A stretch of DNA of 64,000 nt from positions 1-64,000 of the forward strand of contig CAWKOX010000031.1 in NCBI GenBank assembly GCA_963851095.1. The letters run 5' to 3'. Source of the DNA: Oleispira sp963851095. GTDB taxonomy: Bacteria; Pseudomonadota; Gammaproteobacteria; Pseudomonadales; Oceanobacteraceae. Below are positions 9,039 through 17,612 of this stretch, piece by piece (positions within the stretch are counted from its first letter, which is position 1; the number at the start of each line of letters is the position of its first letter). Under the pieces are notes generated by a model. It had not been told where the DNA came from. It did no database searches and was given only the letters and a program-made list of their open reading frames with translations. The position numbers and the translations under genes are program-made.

Positions 9039-9365
9039 ATGAGTGATAATATCCTAACCGTTTCTGACGATTCTTTTGATGCAGACGTTCTAGGTTCTGA
9101 TCTACCTGTTTTGGTTGATTTTTGGGCTGAGTGGTGTGGTCCTTGCAAAATGATCGCTCCTGTATTGGAAGAGATTGCTGAAGAATTCGCAGGCAAGATC
9201 AAGGTTGCTAAGTTGAACATCGATCAAAACGAAGCAACTGCACCAAAATTTGGCATTCGTAGCATCCCAACTTTGATGATTTTCAAAGATGGAAACGCTG
9301 AAGCAACGAAAGTTGGCGCATTGAGCAAGTCCGAATTAGTCGCGTTCATCGAACAAAGCATCTAA
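9039..9365 (+). CDS. trxA: Thioredoxin 1
   Basis: This is a 108-residue cytoplasmic thioredoxin with the active site WCGPC (Cys33 and Cys36), the buried Asp of VLVDFWAEW and the cis-proline of IRSIPTLMIF. It reduces disulfides in enzymes such as ribonucleotide reductase, using NADPH through TrxB. I chose the ATG at 9039 (MSDNIL) because a CCGGAG ribosome site lies seven bases upstream; a TTG-started frame nine codons longer has no such site. The gene is followed by rho, as in many gammaproteobacteria. A perfect eight-pair hairpin, GCACCTAG with CTAGGTGC (9374-9396), lies just after the stop without a T run. Confidence 0.97.
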   Translation: MSDNILTVSDDSFDADVLGSDLPVLVDFWAEWCGPCKMIAPVLEEIAEEFAGKIKVAKLNIDQNEATAPKFGIRSIPTLMIFKDGNAEATKVGALSKSELVAFIEQSI

Positions 9366-9578
9366 TTTGGTTGGCACCTAGTACTAAACTAGGTGCAATA
9401 TAGAGGTAAAGCATGACTTATCGCGCTTTATCTCTGTCTTCCCCTAGACAGCCTTTGGCAAAACGTCTATATTTAATTTGTTCAATATTTAGTCTTAACC
9501 GACATTCCCCTAATATGTGCCAACCTCTTAGGTATATATTTTATTCTTAAATAAGCAATAAAACTTCTTATCCTATCT

Positions 9579-10856
9579 ATGAATCTTACCGAATTAAAGC
9601 AAAAATCCGTTCCAGAACTACTGGATATCGCCAAGGAAATGGGCATCGAGCACGTTAGCCGTTCTCGTAAACAAGACATCATTTTCGCAGTATTAAAAAA
9701 ACACGCCAAAAGTGGCGAAGACATCTACGGCGATGGCATTTTAGAAATTCTACAAGACGGCTTCGGCTTCTTACGTAGCGCAACCTCTTCTTACCTTGCT
9801 GGCCCCGATGATATTTATGTATCACCTAGCCAAATCCGACGCTTTAACTTGCGTAAGGGTGATACGGTTGCAGGTAAAATTCGTCCGCCAAAAGAAGGCG
9901 AGCGTTACTTTGCGATGTTGAAGGTCAATGAGATCAACAACGATAAGCCAGAAAACGTTAAGAATAAGACACTTTTTGAAAACCTAACGCCATTATTTCC
10001 AGATGAAGCGTTAGTATTAGAAGTCGGTAACGGCTCTGCAGATGATTTGTCATCTCGTGTTATCGATTTGATTGCCCCAATTGGTAAAGGTCAGCGCGGC
10101 TTAATCGTTGCACCACCTAAAGCCGGTAAGACAATGTTGCTACAAAGCATTGCTCAAGCAATCTCTCGCAACAATCCAGAATGTGAATTGATCGTATTAT
10201 TGATCGATGAGCGTCCTGAAGAAGTAACCGAAATGACTCGCTCCGTTCGTGGTGAAGTAGTTGCATCAACATTTGATGAACCACCGTCCCGTCACGTTCA
10301 GGTAGCCGAAATGGTTATCGAGAAAGCTAAGCGCTTAGTTGAACACAAGCGTGACGTTGTTATTCTATTAGACTCGATCACTCGTCTAGCTCGTGCTTAC
10401 AATACCGTTGTACCTTCCTCCGGCAAAGTACTAACAGGTGGTGTTGATGCTCACGCACTAGAAAAACCAAAGCGTTTCTTCGGTGCTGCACGTAACATCG
10501 AAGAAGGCGGTTCTTTAACGATTATCGCTACGGCTCTTGTAGACACAGGTTCCAAGATGGACGAAGTGATCTACGAAGAATTTAAAGGTACCGGTAACCA
10601 AGAACTTCACCTTGATCGTAAAGTCGCTGAGAAGCGCATTTACCCAGCGATCAACGTACGTCGTTCTGGTACTCGTCGTGAAGACTTGTTGATGTCTGAA
10701 TCTGATCTTCAGCGTCTATGGATCTTGCGTCGCCTGCTAGCCGAAATGGAAGATGTACCAGCGATTGAATTCTTATTAGATAAGTTGCGTCAAAGCGAAA
10801 CTAATAACGAATTTTTCGACTCTATGCGCGGTGGTAAAACGTCTAAGAAAAAATAG
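9579..10856 (+). CDS. rho: Transcription termination factor Rho
   Basis: Rho is a hexameric RNA-dependent ATPase that ends untranslated transcripts. The 425-residue protein has the N-terminal RNA-binding part with LKQKSVPELLDIAKEMG, the OB-fold RNP motif GFGFLR (61-66), the Walker A loop APPKAGKT (about 178-185) and the Q/R-loop region GVDAHALEKPKRFFGAARN. Length is close to E. coli Rho (419). A 213-base leader separates it from trxA; rho leaders are known sites of autoregulation, although I can point to no specific element here. A strong double hairpin follows the gene. Confidence 0.98.
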   Translation: MNLTELKQKSVPELLDIAKEMGIEHVSRSRKQDIIFAVLKKHAKSGEDIYGDGILEILQDGFGFLRSATSSYLAGPDDIYVSPSQIRRFNLRKGDTVAGKIRPPKEGERYFAMLKVNEINNDKPENVKNKTLFENLTPLFPDEALVLEVGNGSADDLSSRVIDLIAPIGKGQRGLIVAPPKAGKTMLLQSIAQAISRNNPECELIVLLIDERPEEVTEMTRSVRGEVVASTFDEPPSRHVQVAEMVIEKAKRLVEHKRDVVILLDSITRLARAYNTVVPSSGKVLTGGVDAHALEKPKRFFGAARNIEEGGSLTIIATALVDTGSKMDEVIYEEFKGTGNQELHLDRKVAEKRIYPAINVRRSGTRREDLLMSESDLQRLWILRRLLAEMEDVPAIEFLLDKLRQSETNNEFFDSMRGGKTSKKK

Positions 10857-10876
10857 GCGCTTTATAACTCGCCAAT

Positions 10877-10946
10877 CTGACGCTTTGAATAAAAGCGTCA
10901 GATACAAAAAAGCCGCTATCATTTTAAAGTGATAGCGGCTTTTTTG
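10877..10946. terminator. Two tandem hairpins; strong bidirectional terminator between rho and rpoH
   Basis: The first hairpin pairs TCTGACGCTTT with AAAGCGTCAGA (10877-10902). The second pairs AGCCGCTATCA with TGATAGCGGCT (10911-10940), with six A before and six T after, so it can terminate transcripts from both strands. rho and rpoH converge here. Confidence 0.9.
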
Positions 10947-11034
10947 TGCCTGTCCTTTCAATCAGAGACGTTAATCATTTCTGAGAGAATCAGGCTAAAC
11001 AGTGCCAGGGTGCTGAGACTGTCGTTATGCGAAG

Positions 11035-11901
11035 TTAAGCTGTTTCCGCCTCCATGGCATCACGAACTTTCTTCATAGCATTCTTTTCTAGCTGGCGAAT
11101 ACGCTCAGCGGATACATCGTACTCTGCAGCCAATTCGTGCAAAGTCGCTTTATCGTCGGTCAACCAACGCTGCTGCAAAATATCACGGCTACGCTCATCT
11201 AGATTAGCTAAAGCCAAGTGCAGGCTCGTACTAGACTGCTGCTCATGAGCGTTGCTTTCGACAACCATCGCGGGGTCAAAACGTTTGTCTTCTAAATAAT
11301 GTGCTGGAGCCTGATAAGCCGTTTCATCGTCTTCATCAGCGCCCGCATCGAAAGCCGCATCGCGTGCTTGCAGGCGACCTTCCATTTCAAATACGGTTTT
11401 TTGCTCTACGCCCAATGCTTCAGCAATATCTTTCGCTTCCGTTTGAGACAACCAACCTAGCTTCTTCTTAGAACTGCGTAGGTTAAAGAACATTTTACGT
11501 TGCGCTTTCGTAGTCGCAACTTTCACAATGCGCCAGTTACGCAAGATGAATTCGTGCATTTCGGCCTTGATCCAGTGCACAGCAAAGGACACCAAACGTA
11601 CACCAACAGTAGGATCGAAGCGTTTAACCGCTTTCATCAAACCTACGTTACCTTCTTGGATTAAGTCACCTTGATTCAAACCGTAACCGGAGTAGCTTTT
11701 TGCGATATGCGCAACAAAACGTAAGTGCGACATAATTAAACGACGCGCAGCCTCTAAGTCTTCTTCATAGTGAAGACGACTGGTTAATTCTCGCTCTTCT
11801 GCAATGCTTAACACAGGCACAGAATTAACCCGAGCCAAATAGGCTTCTAGGTTAGCGCCAGGGCTTAAAGCATCAATAGATTGCAAGGCAGTGTTCATCA
11901 A
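11035..11901 (-). CDS. rpoH: RNA polymerase sigma-32 (heat-shock sigma factor)
   Basis: The 288-residue protein has sigma regions 2 (GLNQGDLIQEGNVGLMKAVKRFD), 3 and 4 (helix-turn-helix near TLHELAAEYDVSAERIRQLE). It contains the RpoH box QRKMFFNLR at residues 134-142, which marks sigma-32 and interacts with core polymerase. It directs heat-shock and periplasmic-stress gene expression. It lies downstream of ftsX on the same strand, the conserved ftsYEX-rpoH order, with a 139-base gap that holds its own promoter. Sigma-32 is normally controlled by mRNA structure, chaperones and FtsH. Confidence 0.97.
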   Translation of the reverse strand: MMNTALQSIDALSPGANLEAYLARVNSVPVLSIAEERELTSRLHYEEDLEAARRLIMSHLRFVAHIAKSYSGYGLNQGDLIQEGNVGLMKAVKRFDPTVGVRLVSFAVHWIKAEMHEFILRNWRIVKVATTKAQRKMFFNLRSSKKKLGWLSQTEAKDIAEALGVEQKTVFEMEGRLQARDAAFDAGADEDDETAYQAPAHYLEDKRFDPAMVVESNAHEQQSSTSLHLALANLDERSRDILQQRWLTDDKATLHELAAEYDVSAERIRQLEKNAMKKVRDAMEAETA

Positions 11902-11948
11902 TTCTTCCTATTCAATTAATAAAGGACACAAGGAGTGTAGCACTGGTT

Positions 11949-11978
11949 ATTATAGAGTGCCATGGTGATATTAAGTTC
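11949..11978 (-). promoter_or_regulatory. rpoH promoter with overlapping sigma-70 and sigma-E-like signals
   Basis: On the minus strand GAACTT (11978-11973) is followed after exactly 16 bases by TCTATAAT (11956-11949). TATAAT is a perfect sigma-70 -10 box, and GAACTT-N16-TCTAT resembles the sigma-E/AlgU pattern. Inverted arms CACTGGT (11941-11947) and ACCAGTG (11979-11985) bracket the whole promoter. rpoH is known to be transcribed by sigma-E type factors in several gammaproteobacteria. Confidence 0.5.
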
Positions 11979-12040
11979 ACCAGTGGAACAGTCCTTTTAC
12001 TTTTCTTTGCATTAAGCTCGTTCAAGACGCGAATCTTAAA

Positions 12041-13012
12041 TTAAGGCTCGATCGCTACCAAATGACGCTGCACAGACCACCACGAACCAATCAAGCCCAA
12101 TAGCGACGCGCTTAATATTAACCAACAAGTCGGTGCAAAAGGAAGAGGTTGTAGATAAAAATCAGCGCCATATAAAGCAGCAATATCGGCAACCGGATTT
12201 TGTAGCAAAATCCAGCATAACCCCAGCATTAGCCATGCGAGTATTCCGCCAATTGCGCCGTACCAGAAGCCCGAGTATAAAAAGGGACGTCGCACATAAG
12301 CATTGGTGCCCCCCACCAGCTTAATAACTCTAATTTCCTCAGTACGTGCGGCGATGGATAAACGAATGGTATTGCCCACCACCAGCACAATCGCCAAAGC
12401 TAACAAAACGCCGACAACCACCACTAAACGCTGGGCAAGGGCTAGCAAGGCGAGTAGTCGTTCAACCCAAGCCATATCAACTTGGACGCTGTCTACGTGC
12501 TTAAAGGATTGGATTTGTGCGACCAGCACATTGAGCTCATCTTTATCAATACCCAGTGGCGGTTCCACCAGCAAAACCGCTGGCAACGGGTTTTCATCTA
12601 AGAAACTCAGGGCTTCGGATATCCCACCGTATTCTGTGAACTCTTCTAAAGCTTGCTCAGGCGAGACATAAACCACCTTGTTAACCTGGTCCAGCGAGCC
12701 TACTTTTAAGCGCAAAGCATTACTATCAGCTTCGCGAATATCGGCCGCTAAAAAGACCGTCATTTGGCCCGATGCTTCAAAGTGGCCGCTTAGCTGTTGT
12801 AAGTTATTCACCGCCATATACAACGCACCAGGCAGCGTTAGAGCAATGGCGATAACCAACCAGGTTAATAAACTGGACGCAGGCGTGGATAATAGTTTTG
12901 CTAAAGATTCCACAGCCACCATTTGGTGGTTACGGAAGTAGGCGCTTAATTTATCACTCGCGGCCAACTTAGCCGTGGATGCGCCTTGCTGAATTATTTG
13001 CTTCTCAGACAT
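12041..13012 (-). CDS. ftsX: Cell-division ABC-type membrane protein FtsX
   Basis: FtsX forms, with the ATPase FtsE, a divisome complex that activates septal peptidoglycan hydrolases. The protein is about 323 residues long with one N-terminal membrane segment, a periplasmic domain and three C-terminal membrane segments (LALAQRLVVVVGVLLALAIV and following). I start it at the ATG at 13012 (MSEKQII), which overlaps the ftsE stop by eight bases with an AAGGGG ribosome site upstream. A frame 11 codons longer exists but would run further into ftsE. Translational coupling to ftsE is likely. Confidence 0.94.
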   Translation of the reverse strand: MSEKQIIQQGASTAKLAASDKLSAYFRNHQMVAVESLAKLLSTPASSLLTWLVIAIALTLPGALYMAVNNLQQLSGHFEASGQMTVFLAADIREADSNALRLKVGSLDQVNKVVYVSPEQALEEFTEYGGISEALSFLDENPLPAVLLVEPPLGIDKDELNVLVAQIQSFKHVDSVQVDMAWVERLLALLALAQRLVVVVGVLLALAIVLVVGNTIRLSIAARTEEIRVIKLVGGTNAYVRRPFLYSGFWYGAIGGILAWLMLGLCWILLQNPVADIAALYGADFYLQPLPFAPTCWLILSASLLGLIGSWWSVQRHLVAIEP

Positions 13013-13697
13013 GCGTGACCCCTTCACTGGCAATATTTCCGGCAACCATTTGGCCGTCTTGCAAGATTAGGCGACGTTTGTTCATGCGCTCGACGAGTGC
13101 AATGTCGTGGGTTGCGATTAATACGGTTGTTCCGACCTGCTGGAACTGGCTAAACAGATTCATAATTTCAGCGGATAATTCAGGGTCTAGGTTACCAGTG
13201 GGTTCATCGGCAATTAATAGTGCAGGCTTATTTACAACAGCGCGGGCGATACCGATACGTTGTTGTTCACCACCTGACAATTGAATAGGGTTGAGCTTTT
13301 CTTTGCCTAACAAACCGACTTTATCTAGCGCGGCACGCACACGACGGCCAGTCTCTTTTAACGAGGTGCCTGCAATCAATAGCGGCAACGCGACATTTTC
13401 AAAGACCGAGCGATCAAAGAGTAGTTGATGATTTTGAAAGACCACGCCGACTTTACGTCTATGGTAGGGAACAAGCCCTTCACGCATGCGCGACAGATTG
13501 CTGCCATCGACAATGACTTCGCCACGCGTAGGCACTTCCATGCGCATCATGAGTTTTAGCAGGGTACTTTTACCGGCACCGGAGTGACCGGTAAGAAACG
13601 CCATCTCACCACGAGCCAACTCAAAGCTAACACCGCTGAGGGCTTCATTACCCGACGGGTAACGCTTACTGACACGATCAAAACGAACCATTGGCAA
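13005..13697 (-). CDS. ftsE: Cell-division ATP-binding protein FtsE
   Basis: A 230-residue ABC ATPase with Walker A GHSGAGKS (37-44), signature LSGGEQQR, Walker B LLIADEPTGNLD and switch His in LIATHD. It partners FtsX at the septum. The start is either TTG at 13697, eight bases after an AGGAG site, or ATG at 13691, 14 bases after it; the spacing favours the TTG. ftsX overlaps its end. Here a 223-base gap containing a repeat-like element separates ftsE from ftsY. Confidence 0.95.
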   Translation of the reverse strand: MPMVRFDRVSKRYPSGNEALSGVSFELARGEMAFLTGHSGAGKSTLLKLMMRMEVPTRGEVIVDGSNLSRMREGLVPYHRRKVGVVFQNHQLLFDRSVFENVALPLLIAGTSLKETGRRVRAALDKVGLLGKEKLNPIQLSGGEQQRIGIARAVVNKPALLIADEPTGNLDPELSAEIMNLFSQFQQVGTTVLIATHDIALVERMNKRRLILQDGQMVAGNIASEGVTHV

Positions 13698-13727
13698 AGT
13701 ATGGGCTCCTGGTTACGCTCTCGGCTA

Positions 13728-13833
13728 TTGGGGTCTAGCATGCCCTTTTACGGCACGCGGTGAATACTTCCATGTACGCTCGTATTTTGCATCCCTGCAA
13801 AATGACGGCCTTAAATGGCACACTAGACCCCAA
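13728..13833. repeat. 106-base element with 11-base inverted terminal arms between ftsE and ftsY
   Basis: Perfect arms TTGGGGTCTAG (13728-13738) and CTAGACCCCAA (13823-13833) bracket an interior with further small symmetries, including TTTTGCA-tccc-TGCAAAA. The interior phrase GTGAATACTTCCATGTACG resembles, from memory, short repeats scattered through marine gammaproteobacterial genomes. There is no open frame inside. It may be a REP/MITE-like repeat; no second copy was noticed in this window. Confidence 0.5.
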
Positions 13834-13920
13834 CACCCAAAAGCTGTAGTTATCAATTTATTATTTTATGTTTTATTCCGCCGCATACTCTATCGCAAGA
13901 AGCATGATTAGCTTTCTTTG

Positions 13921-15147
13921 TTAACTATCTTTATTAAACAGTGCACGAGTAAAATCATTGGCATCAAACGGACGTAAATCATTAATACCTTCACCAATAC
14001 CAATAAAGCGAACCGGTAAGCCAAGCTGCTTAGCCAAGGCGAAAATCACACCGCCTTTTGCGGTGCCATCTAATTTAGTCAGTGTTAAACCGGTTACACC
14101 CACGGATTTTTGGAATTGAGTCGCTTGGTTCAGGGCGTTTTGACCTGTACCTGCGTCCAATACCAACATCACTTCGTGGGGTGCTTCTGGATCAATTTTT
14201 TTCATCACACGAACGACTTTCTCAAGCTCGCCCATTAGATTGTCTTTAGTATGCAAACGACCTGCAGTATCTGCGATTAAAATATCCGTACCACGGGCAG
14301 TCGCTGCTTCTAACGCGTCATATAGAACAGATGCACTGTCTGCACCGGTATGTTGTGCCACGACAGGCACGTCGTTACGTTCGCCCCAGACTTGTAGCTG
14401 CTCGACCGCCGCCGCACGGAAGGTATCACCTGCCGCTAACATTACCGACTTGCCTTTCGCTTGGAATTGCTTTGCAAGCTTACCGATAGTCGTGGTTTTA
14501 CCCACGCCGTTGATGCCAACCATTAAGATCACATAAGGCTTATTACCCGAATCGATCACTAACGGCTGCTCGCAAGGCGCTAAGATATCTTGCAGCTCTT
14601 TGATTAGAGCTTCAAACAACGCGTCGGAATCGGTTAATTCTTTACGACCAACACGTTCGGTCAACTTCGCCATAATTTCGCGAGTTGCTTCAACCCCCAC
14701 ATCGGCCATTACCAGCTGAGTTTCTAAATCTTCTAATAGATCATCATCAATTTCTTTTTTACCTAGAAGAAGATGCGCAACACCGTCGCTGAAGCCTGAG
14801 CGGGTTTTACTTAAGCCTGTCGCTAAACGACTAAAGAAGCCTTTCTTCTCTTTCGCTTCTTCTACCTCGGCAGACTCTTTAAAGAAAACCACCTCTTCAC
14901 CAGCGGGCGTACCGGCCTTAGCCCTATCTTGCGTATGCACATTAGGCACAGATGCTTGAGGCACTGCTGCTTGGGGTATTGCAGCTTTAGCCTCATCGAT
15001 AGGCTGTTCTGGAGTATTAGTTGTGGTGCTGTCTAGAGAGCTATTTGTAGAGCTATCTAAAGAGTTATTCGCAGAACTTTCAGCTGCTTCCGTCGCGTTA
15101 TTTTGATCATCGACGTCTTTTTTCTTACGCTTAAACATTTCAAACAT
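13921..15147 (-). CDS. ftsY: Signal recognition particle receptor FtsY
   Basis: FtsY is the SRP receptor GTPase that delivers ribosome-nascent chains to the membrane. The 408-residue protein has a variable N-terminal A domain (residues 1 to about 105) rich in Ser, Thr, Asn, Ala and acidic residues. The NG domain follows, with G1 GINGVGKTTTIGKLA, DTAGRLHT, TKLDGTAKGG and the closing region GIGEGINDLRPFDANDF. An Asn/Ser/Thr run near residues 15-50 is low-complexity linker. It heads the ftsY-ftsE-ftsX-rpoH order and is divergent from the next gene. Confidence 0.96.
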   Translation of the reverse strand: MFEMFKRKKKDVDDQNNATEAAESSANNSLDSSTNSSLDSTTTNTPEQPIDEAKAAIPQAAVPQASVPNVHTQDRAKAGTPAGEEVVFFKESAEVEEAKEKKGFFSRLATGLSKTRSGFSDGVAHLLLGKKEIDDDLLEDLETQLVMADVGVEATREIMAKLTERVGRKELTDSDALFEALIKELQDILAPCEQPLVIDSGNKPYVILMVGINGVGKTTTIGKLAKQFQAKGKSVMLAAGDTFRAAAVEQLQVWGERNDVPVVAQHTGADSASVLYDALEAATARGTDILIADTAGRLHTKDNLMGELEKVVRVMKKIDPEAPHEVMLVLDAGTGQNALNQATQFQKSVGVTGLTLTKLDGTAKGGVIFALAKQLGLPVRFIGIGEGINDLRPFDANDFTRALFNKDS

Positions 15148-15237
15148 AGCGGGTTCTCGAATCTATCGCTCGAATAAGATTTAGTTGCGGTCTATCCTAC
15201 CACCTATCGTCTGTTGTGAATAATACAAGGAAGCATA

Positions 15238-16158
15238 ATGAAGCTGCGTTTTAGCCGTTCAACCCTTAATTTGATCATTTTTACCTGCATTATCTTAATT
15301 GGCTGGGCCAGTATCGATAAAAATCAAAAAAATGACGCTCCAAAAACCGACATGATCAAGCTGCCACCGTTAACAGAATTACAGCACCAGTCTTGGTTTA
15401 GCCACGAAGGCATTCAGGTTATTTGGCAAACTAGACTCGATACTGACTTTCTCATTCGCATCCGCGGAGTAGGGAAATATGATCATTCAAAAATCCCGCT
15501 AGATTCTTCCCTATTCAGCTGGCAGCAAAATTACTGGCAGTGGGATTTCAGTCTAGGTAATCAATTTGAACAGGGATTACCCAGCTTAAGTCAGCAGCTC
15601 AATAATTTCCCTGATCATTTAAAAGGCCAACCAGCGACGATTATTCTACAAGGCCCTTGGAGTGATGATATTGCTCGCCTTACCAGTGCGCGCCTAATAA
15701 GAAGCTTGGCTTTAAAGCCACTCGATTCTGTCACTCGCCTTGTTGATGCTCCCCCCTCAACTAGATCTCACAACAAAAACGATACCAATACGTACGCTTG
15801 CCCATGGCAGCCCGTTAGTGCCCAGTTTTGGCTGCAAGATCAGTTAACCCACGCTAAGCAAAGTCAGCCGAATACCGAAACAAAAGAGTGGATCATCTCT
15901 GCATGGCCGACACTTGCCCCGATTAATGAGACGTCATTACGTATTTGGAAACAGACATTTGTGCAGCAATGGCAGTTAAATTGGCAAAATGCTGCAACAC
16001 AATTCGACATACTCTCCGACCTCGCATACTATCGCCTGCCTCAAAACTACCTATTAGAAGGTTACTGGGGCATCAACGAGCTAGAGGTGCCCGAGTTAGA
16101 GGCATATTTGAGTCAGTGCCAGCCATTACGTGCATTAGCCACTGATTCTGATCATTAA
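15238..16158 (+). CDS. Single-pass membrane-anchored protein of unknown function; possible reduced M16-peptidase-like protein
   Basis: This 306-residue protein has one N-terminal membrane segment (about residues 10-25) and no recognised catalytic motif; the M16 zinc motif HxxEH is absent. In pseudomonads the slot between ftsY and rsmD holds M16 (insulinase-like) proteins. Two stretches here look like worn M16 signatures: QSWFSHEGIQVIWQTRL near residue 51 resembles the start of an M16 domain, and DLAYYRLPQNYL near 263 resembles the usual YxLPxDYL region near its end. I infer a reduced, catalytically dead relative. It is divergent from ftsY and runs toward rsmD. Confidence 0.6.
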   Translation: MKLRFSRSTLNLIIFTCIILIGWASIDKNQKNDAPKTDMIKLPPLTELQHQSWFSHEGIQVIWQTRLDTDFLIRIRGVGKYDHSKIPLDSSLFSWQQNYWQWDFSLGNQFEQGLPSLSQQLNNFPDHLKGQPATIILQGPWSDDIARLTSARLIRSLALKPLDSVTRLVDAPPSTRSHNKNDTNTYACPWQPVSAQFWLQDQLTHAKQSQPNTETKEWIISAWPTLAPINETSLRIWKQTFVQQWQLNWQNAATQFDILSDLAYYRLPQNYLLEGYWGINELEVPELEAYLSQCQPLRALATDSDH

Positions 16159-16233
16159 GAAGATGACCGCTAAGCAAATAGTTAACACCGGCAATAGCAC
16201 ATTCAGAAGAGCATTAGGTAAGGCAGCATCACC

Positions 16234-16839
16234 ATGGCGAAAAAGAAAAGCAACAGTAATAAAACCAGCCTACGCAGAGGCGCTCAGCAATTGCGTATTA
16301 TTGGTGGTGATTGGCGATCTCGTCGCATCCAATTTGCCGATGCTCCAGGCTTACGACCGACCATGGATAAAGTTCGTGAAACAGTATTTAACTGGCTGCA
16401 ATGGGATATCGAAGGCAAACTGATTCTCGATTGCTTTGCCGGCAGTGGAGCCTTGGGTTATGAAGCCCTGAGTCGTGGCGCAAAAGAAGTGACCTTCTTA
16501 GAATTCAATGCCAATGCAACACGCTGTATTCGTGAATCTCTAGAGTCGTTAAATGCGACCAATGCACAAGTGCACCAAACCGATGCGATTGCTTGGTTGG
16601 CGCAGCACCCTCAATTAGAGCAATTTGACGTTATCTTTTTAGACCCGCCTTTTGGTCGAGAGTTATTAAAACCTGCGGTTGATATTTTGGCAGAGAAAGC
16701 TCAGGTCGGGTGTTTAATCTATGTTGAAGTTGAAGCCAATGCGGACCTCTCGTGCACCCCTGCTAACTGGTTAGAAATCAAGCGCAAAGATGCGAAAGAA
16801 TTTAGCTTTATGGTCTTTGAGGTTGAATCAGCCGAATAA
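16234..16839 (+). CDS. rsmD: 16S rRNA (guanine966-N2)-methyltransferase RsmD
   Basis: RsmD methylates G966 of 16S rRNA in the small subunit. The 201-residue protein has a basic N-terminus (MAKKKSNSNK), RIIGGDWRSRRI, the SAM-binding LDCFAGSGALGYEALSRGA (about 65-83) and the catalytic DPPF (137-140). Length and motifs match the family. It follows the unknown gene above by about 75 bases on the same strand. Confidence 0.95.
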   Translation: MAKKKSNSNKTSLRRGAQQLRIIGGDWRSRRIQFADAPGLRPTMDKVRETVFNWLQWDIEGKLILDCFAGSGALGYEALSRGAKEVTFLEFNANATRCIRESLESLNATNAQVHQTDAIAWLAQHPQLEQFDVIFLDPPFGRELLKPAVDILAEKAQVGCLIYVEVEANADLSCTPANWLEIKRKDAKEFSFMVFEVESAE

Positions 16840-16879
16840 GTCTCTCAACGAAGGGGCTAAACTTGATTGAAACGTTTAA

Positions 16880-17563
16880 TTACAGCCAGTCAGGCTTAGC
16901 AACAAAGTCGACCTGCATAGCCTCGACACGTTCACGATACTCATCGGTTAAATACGGGCGCTCTAGCTGGAATATCTGGTAAATCCCGCCCTTTAGCATT
17001 TCTAAGGTAACCGTCTCGTTTTTGCCCAGCAATAGATTGCACTGCAAGAACGAAAACCAGCTCGTTACTACAATCCAAGTGTTCAATGCGAGTCCCTCTA
17101 TATTGCGCTGATCAATATCGATAATATTGGCATCACGCAAGCCTTCATAAATTCGCTCGGTATTCTTTTGGCAACGACGGAAAAACGCTCTATAACGAGA
17201 GTGCAGCCTTTCCTCTTCAAATAATAAAGACTCCATATCGCGATGAAGAAAACGATATTCCCACAAGCCCTGAAAGACCTCTTGTAAATAACTCAGCTTA
17301 TCTTCAATGGTCAACTTACGGCCAATCGGCACGACTAGATTTTGATCGACGCGAGCTTCGTAGCTTAAGAACAGTTCAAAAATAATCTCTTGCTTATTCT
17401 TGAAGTGGTAATACAAATTACCAGGAGACATATCTAAATGAGCGGCAATATGATTGGTCGTCACCTTGCGCTCACCCTGCTGGTTAAATAGTTCGAGGGC
17501 GGCATTCAGTATCCGGTCACGAGTTTTCATCTTCTGTTTGAACATCCTTTTAAATACCCCCAC
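16880..17563 (-). CDS. laoR: TetR-family repressor, LaoR-like regulator of long-chain alcohol oxidation
   Basis: The protein is 227 residues from 17563; a start at the internal ATG at 17530 (MKTRDRIL) is equally plausible. It has a TetR helix-turn-helix (KVTTNHIAAHLDMSPGNLYYHFKNKQEII) and a C-terminal ligand domain. It is divergent from an aldehyde dehydrogenase, a small Tat-type protein and a GMC oxidoreductase. These are the four gene types of the LaoABCR system described in Pseudomonas aeruginosa, where LaoR represses the operon. A palindrome inside the divergent promoter is its likely operator. The name rests on context plus family. Confidence 0.8.
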   Translation of the reverse strand: MGVFKRMFKQKMKTRDRILNAALELFNQQGERKVTTNHIAAHLDMSPGNLYYHFKNKQEIIFELFLSYEARVDQNLVVPIGRKLTIEDKLSYLQEVFQGLWEYRFLHRDMESLLFEEERLHSRYRAFFRRCQKNTERIYEGLRDANIIDIDQRNIEGLALNTWIVVTSWFSFLQCNLLLGKNETVTLEMLKGGIYQIFQLERPYLTDEYRERVEAMQVDFVAKPDWL

Positions 17564-17612
17564 ATTTCTGGCAGCTTCATTGTAAACCTTCCTGTCATTT
17601 TTGCAGCTGCTA

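Noticed and set aside
9482..9724. Minus-strand frame over the rho leader and start
   Set aside because: It overlaps the conserved N-terminus of Rho on the other strand; the translation is not protein-like.
12133..12941. Several plus-strand frames antisense to ftsX
   Set aside because: ftsX is clear; these are shadows with no start signals.
16163..16423. Plus-strand frame overlapping the rsmD start
   Set aside because: It is in a different frame over the conserved RsmD N-terminus, with no ribosome site and no family signature.
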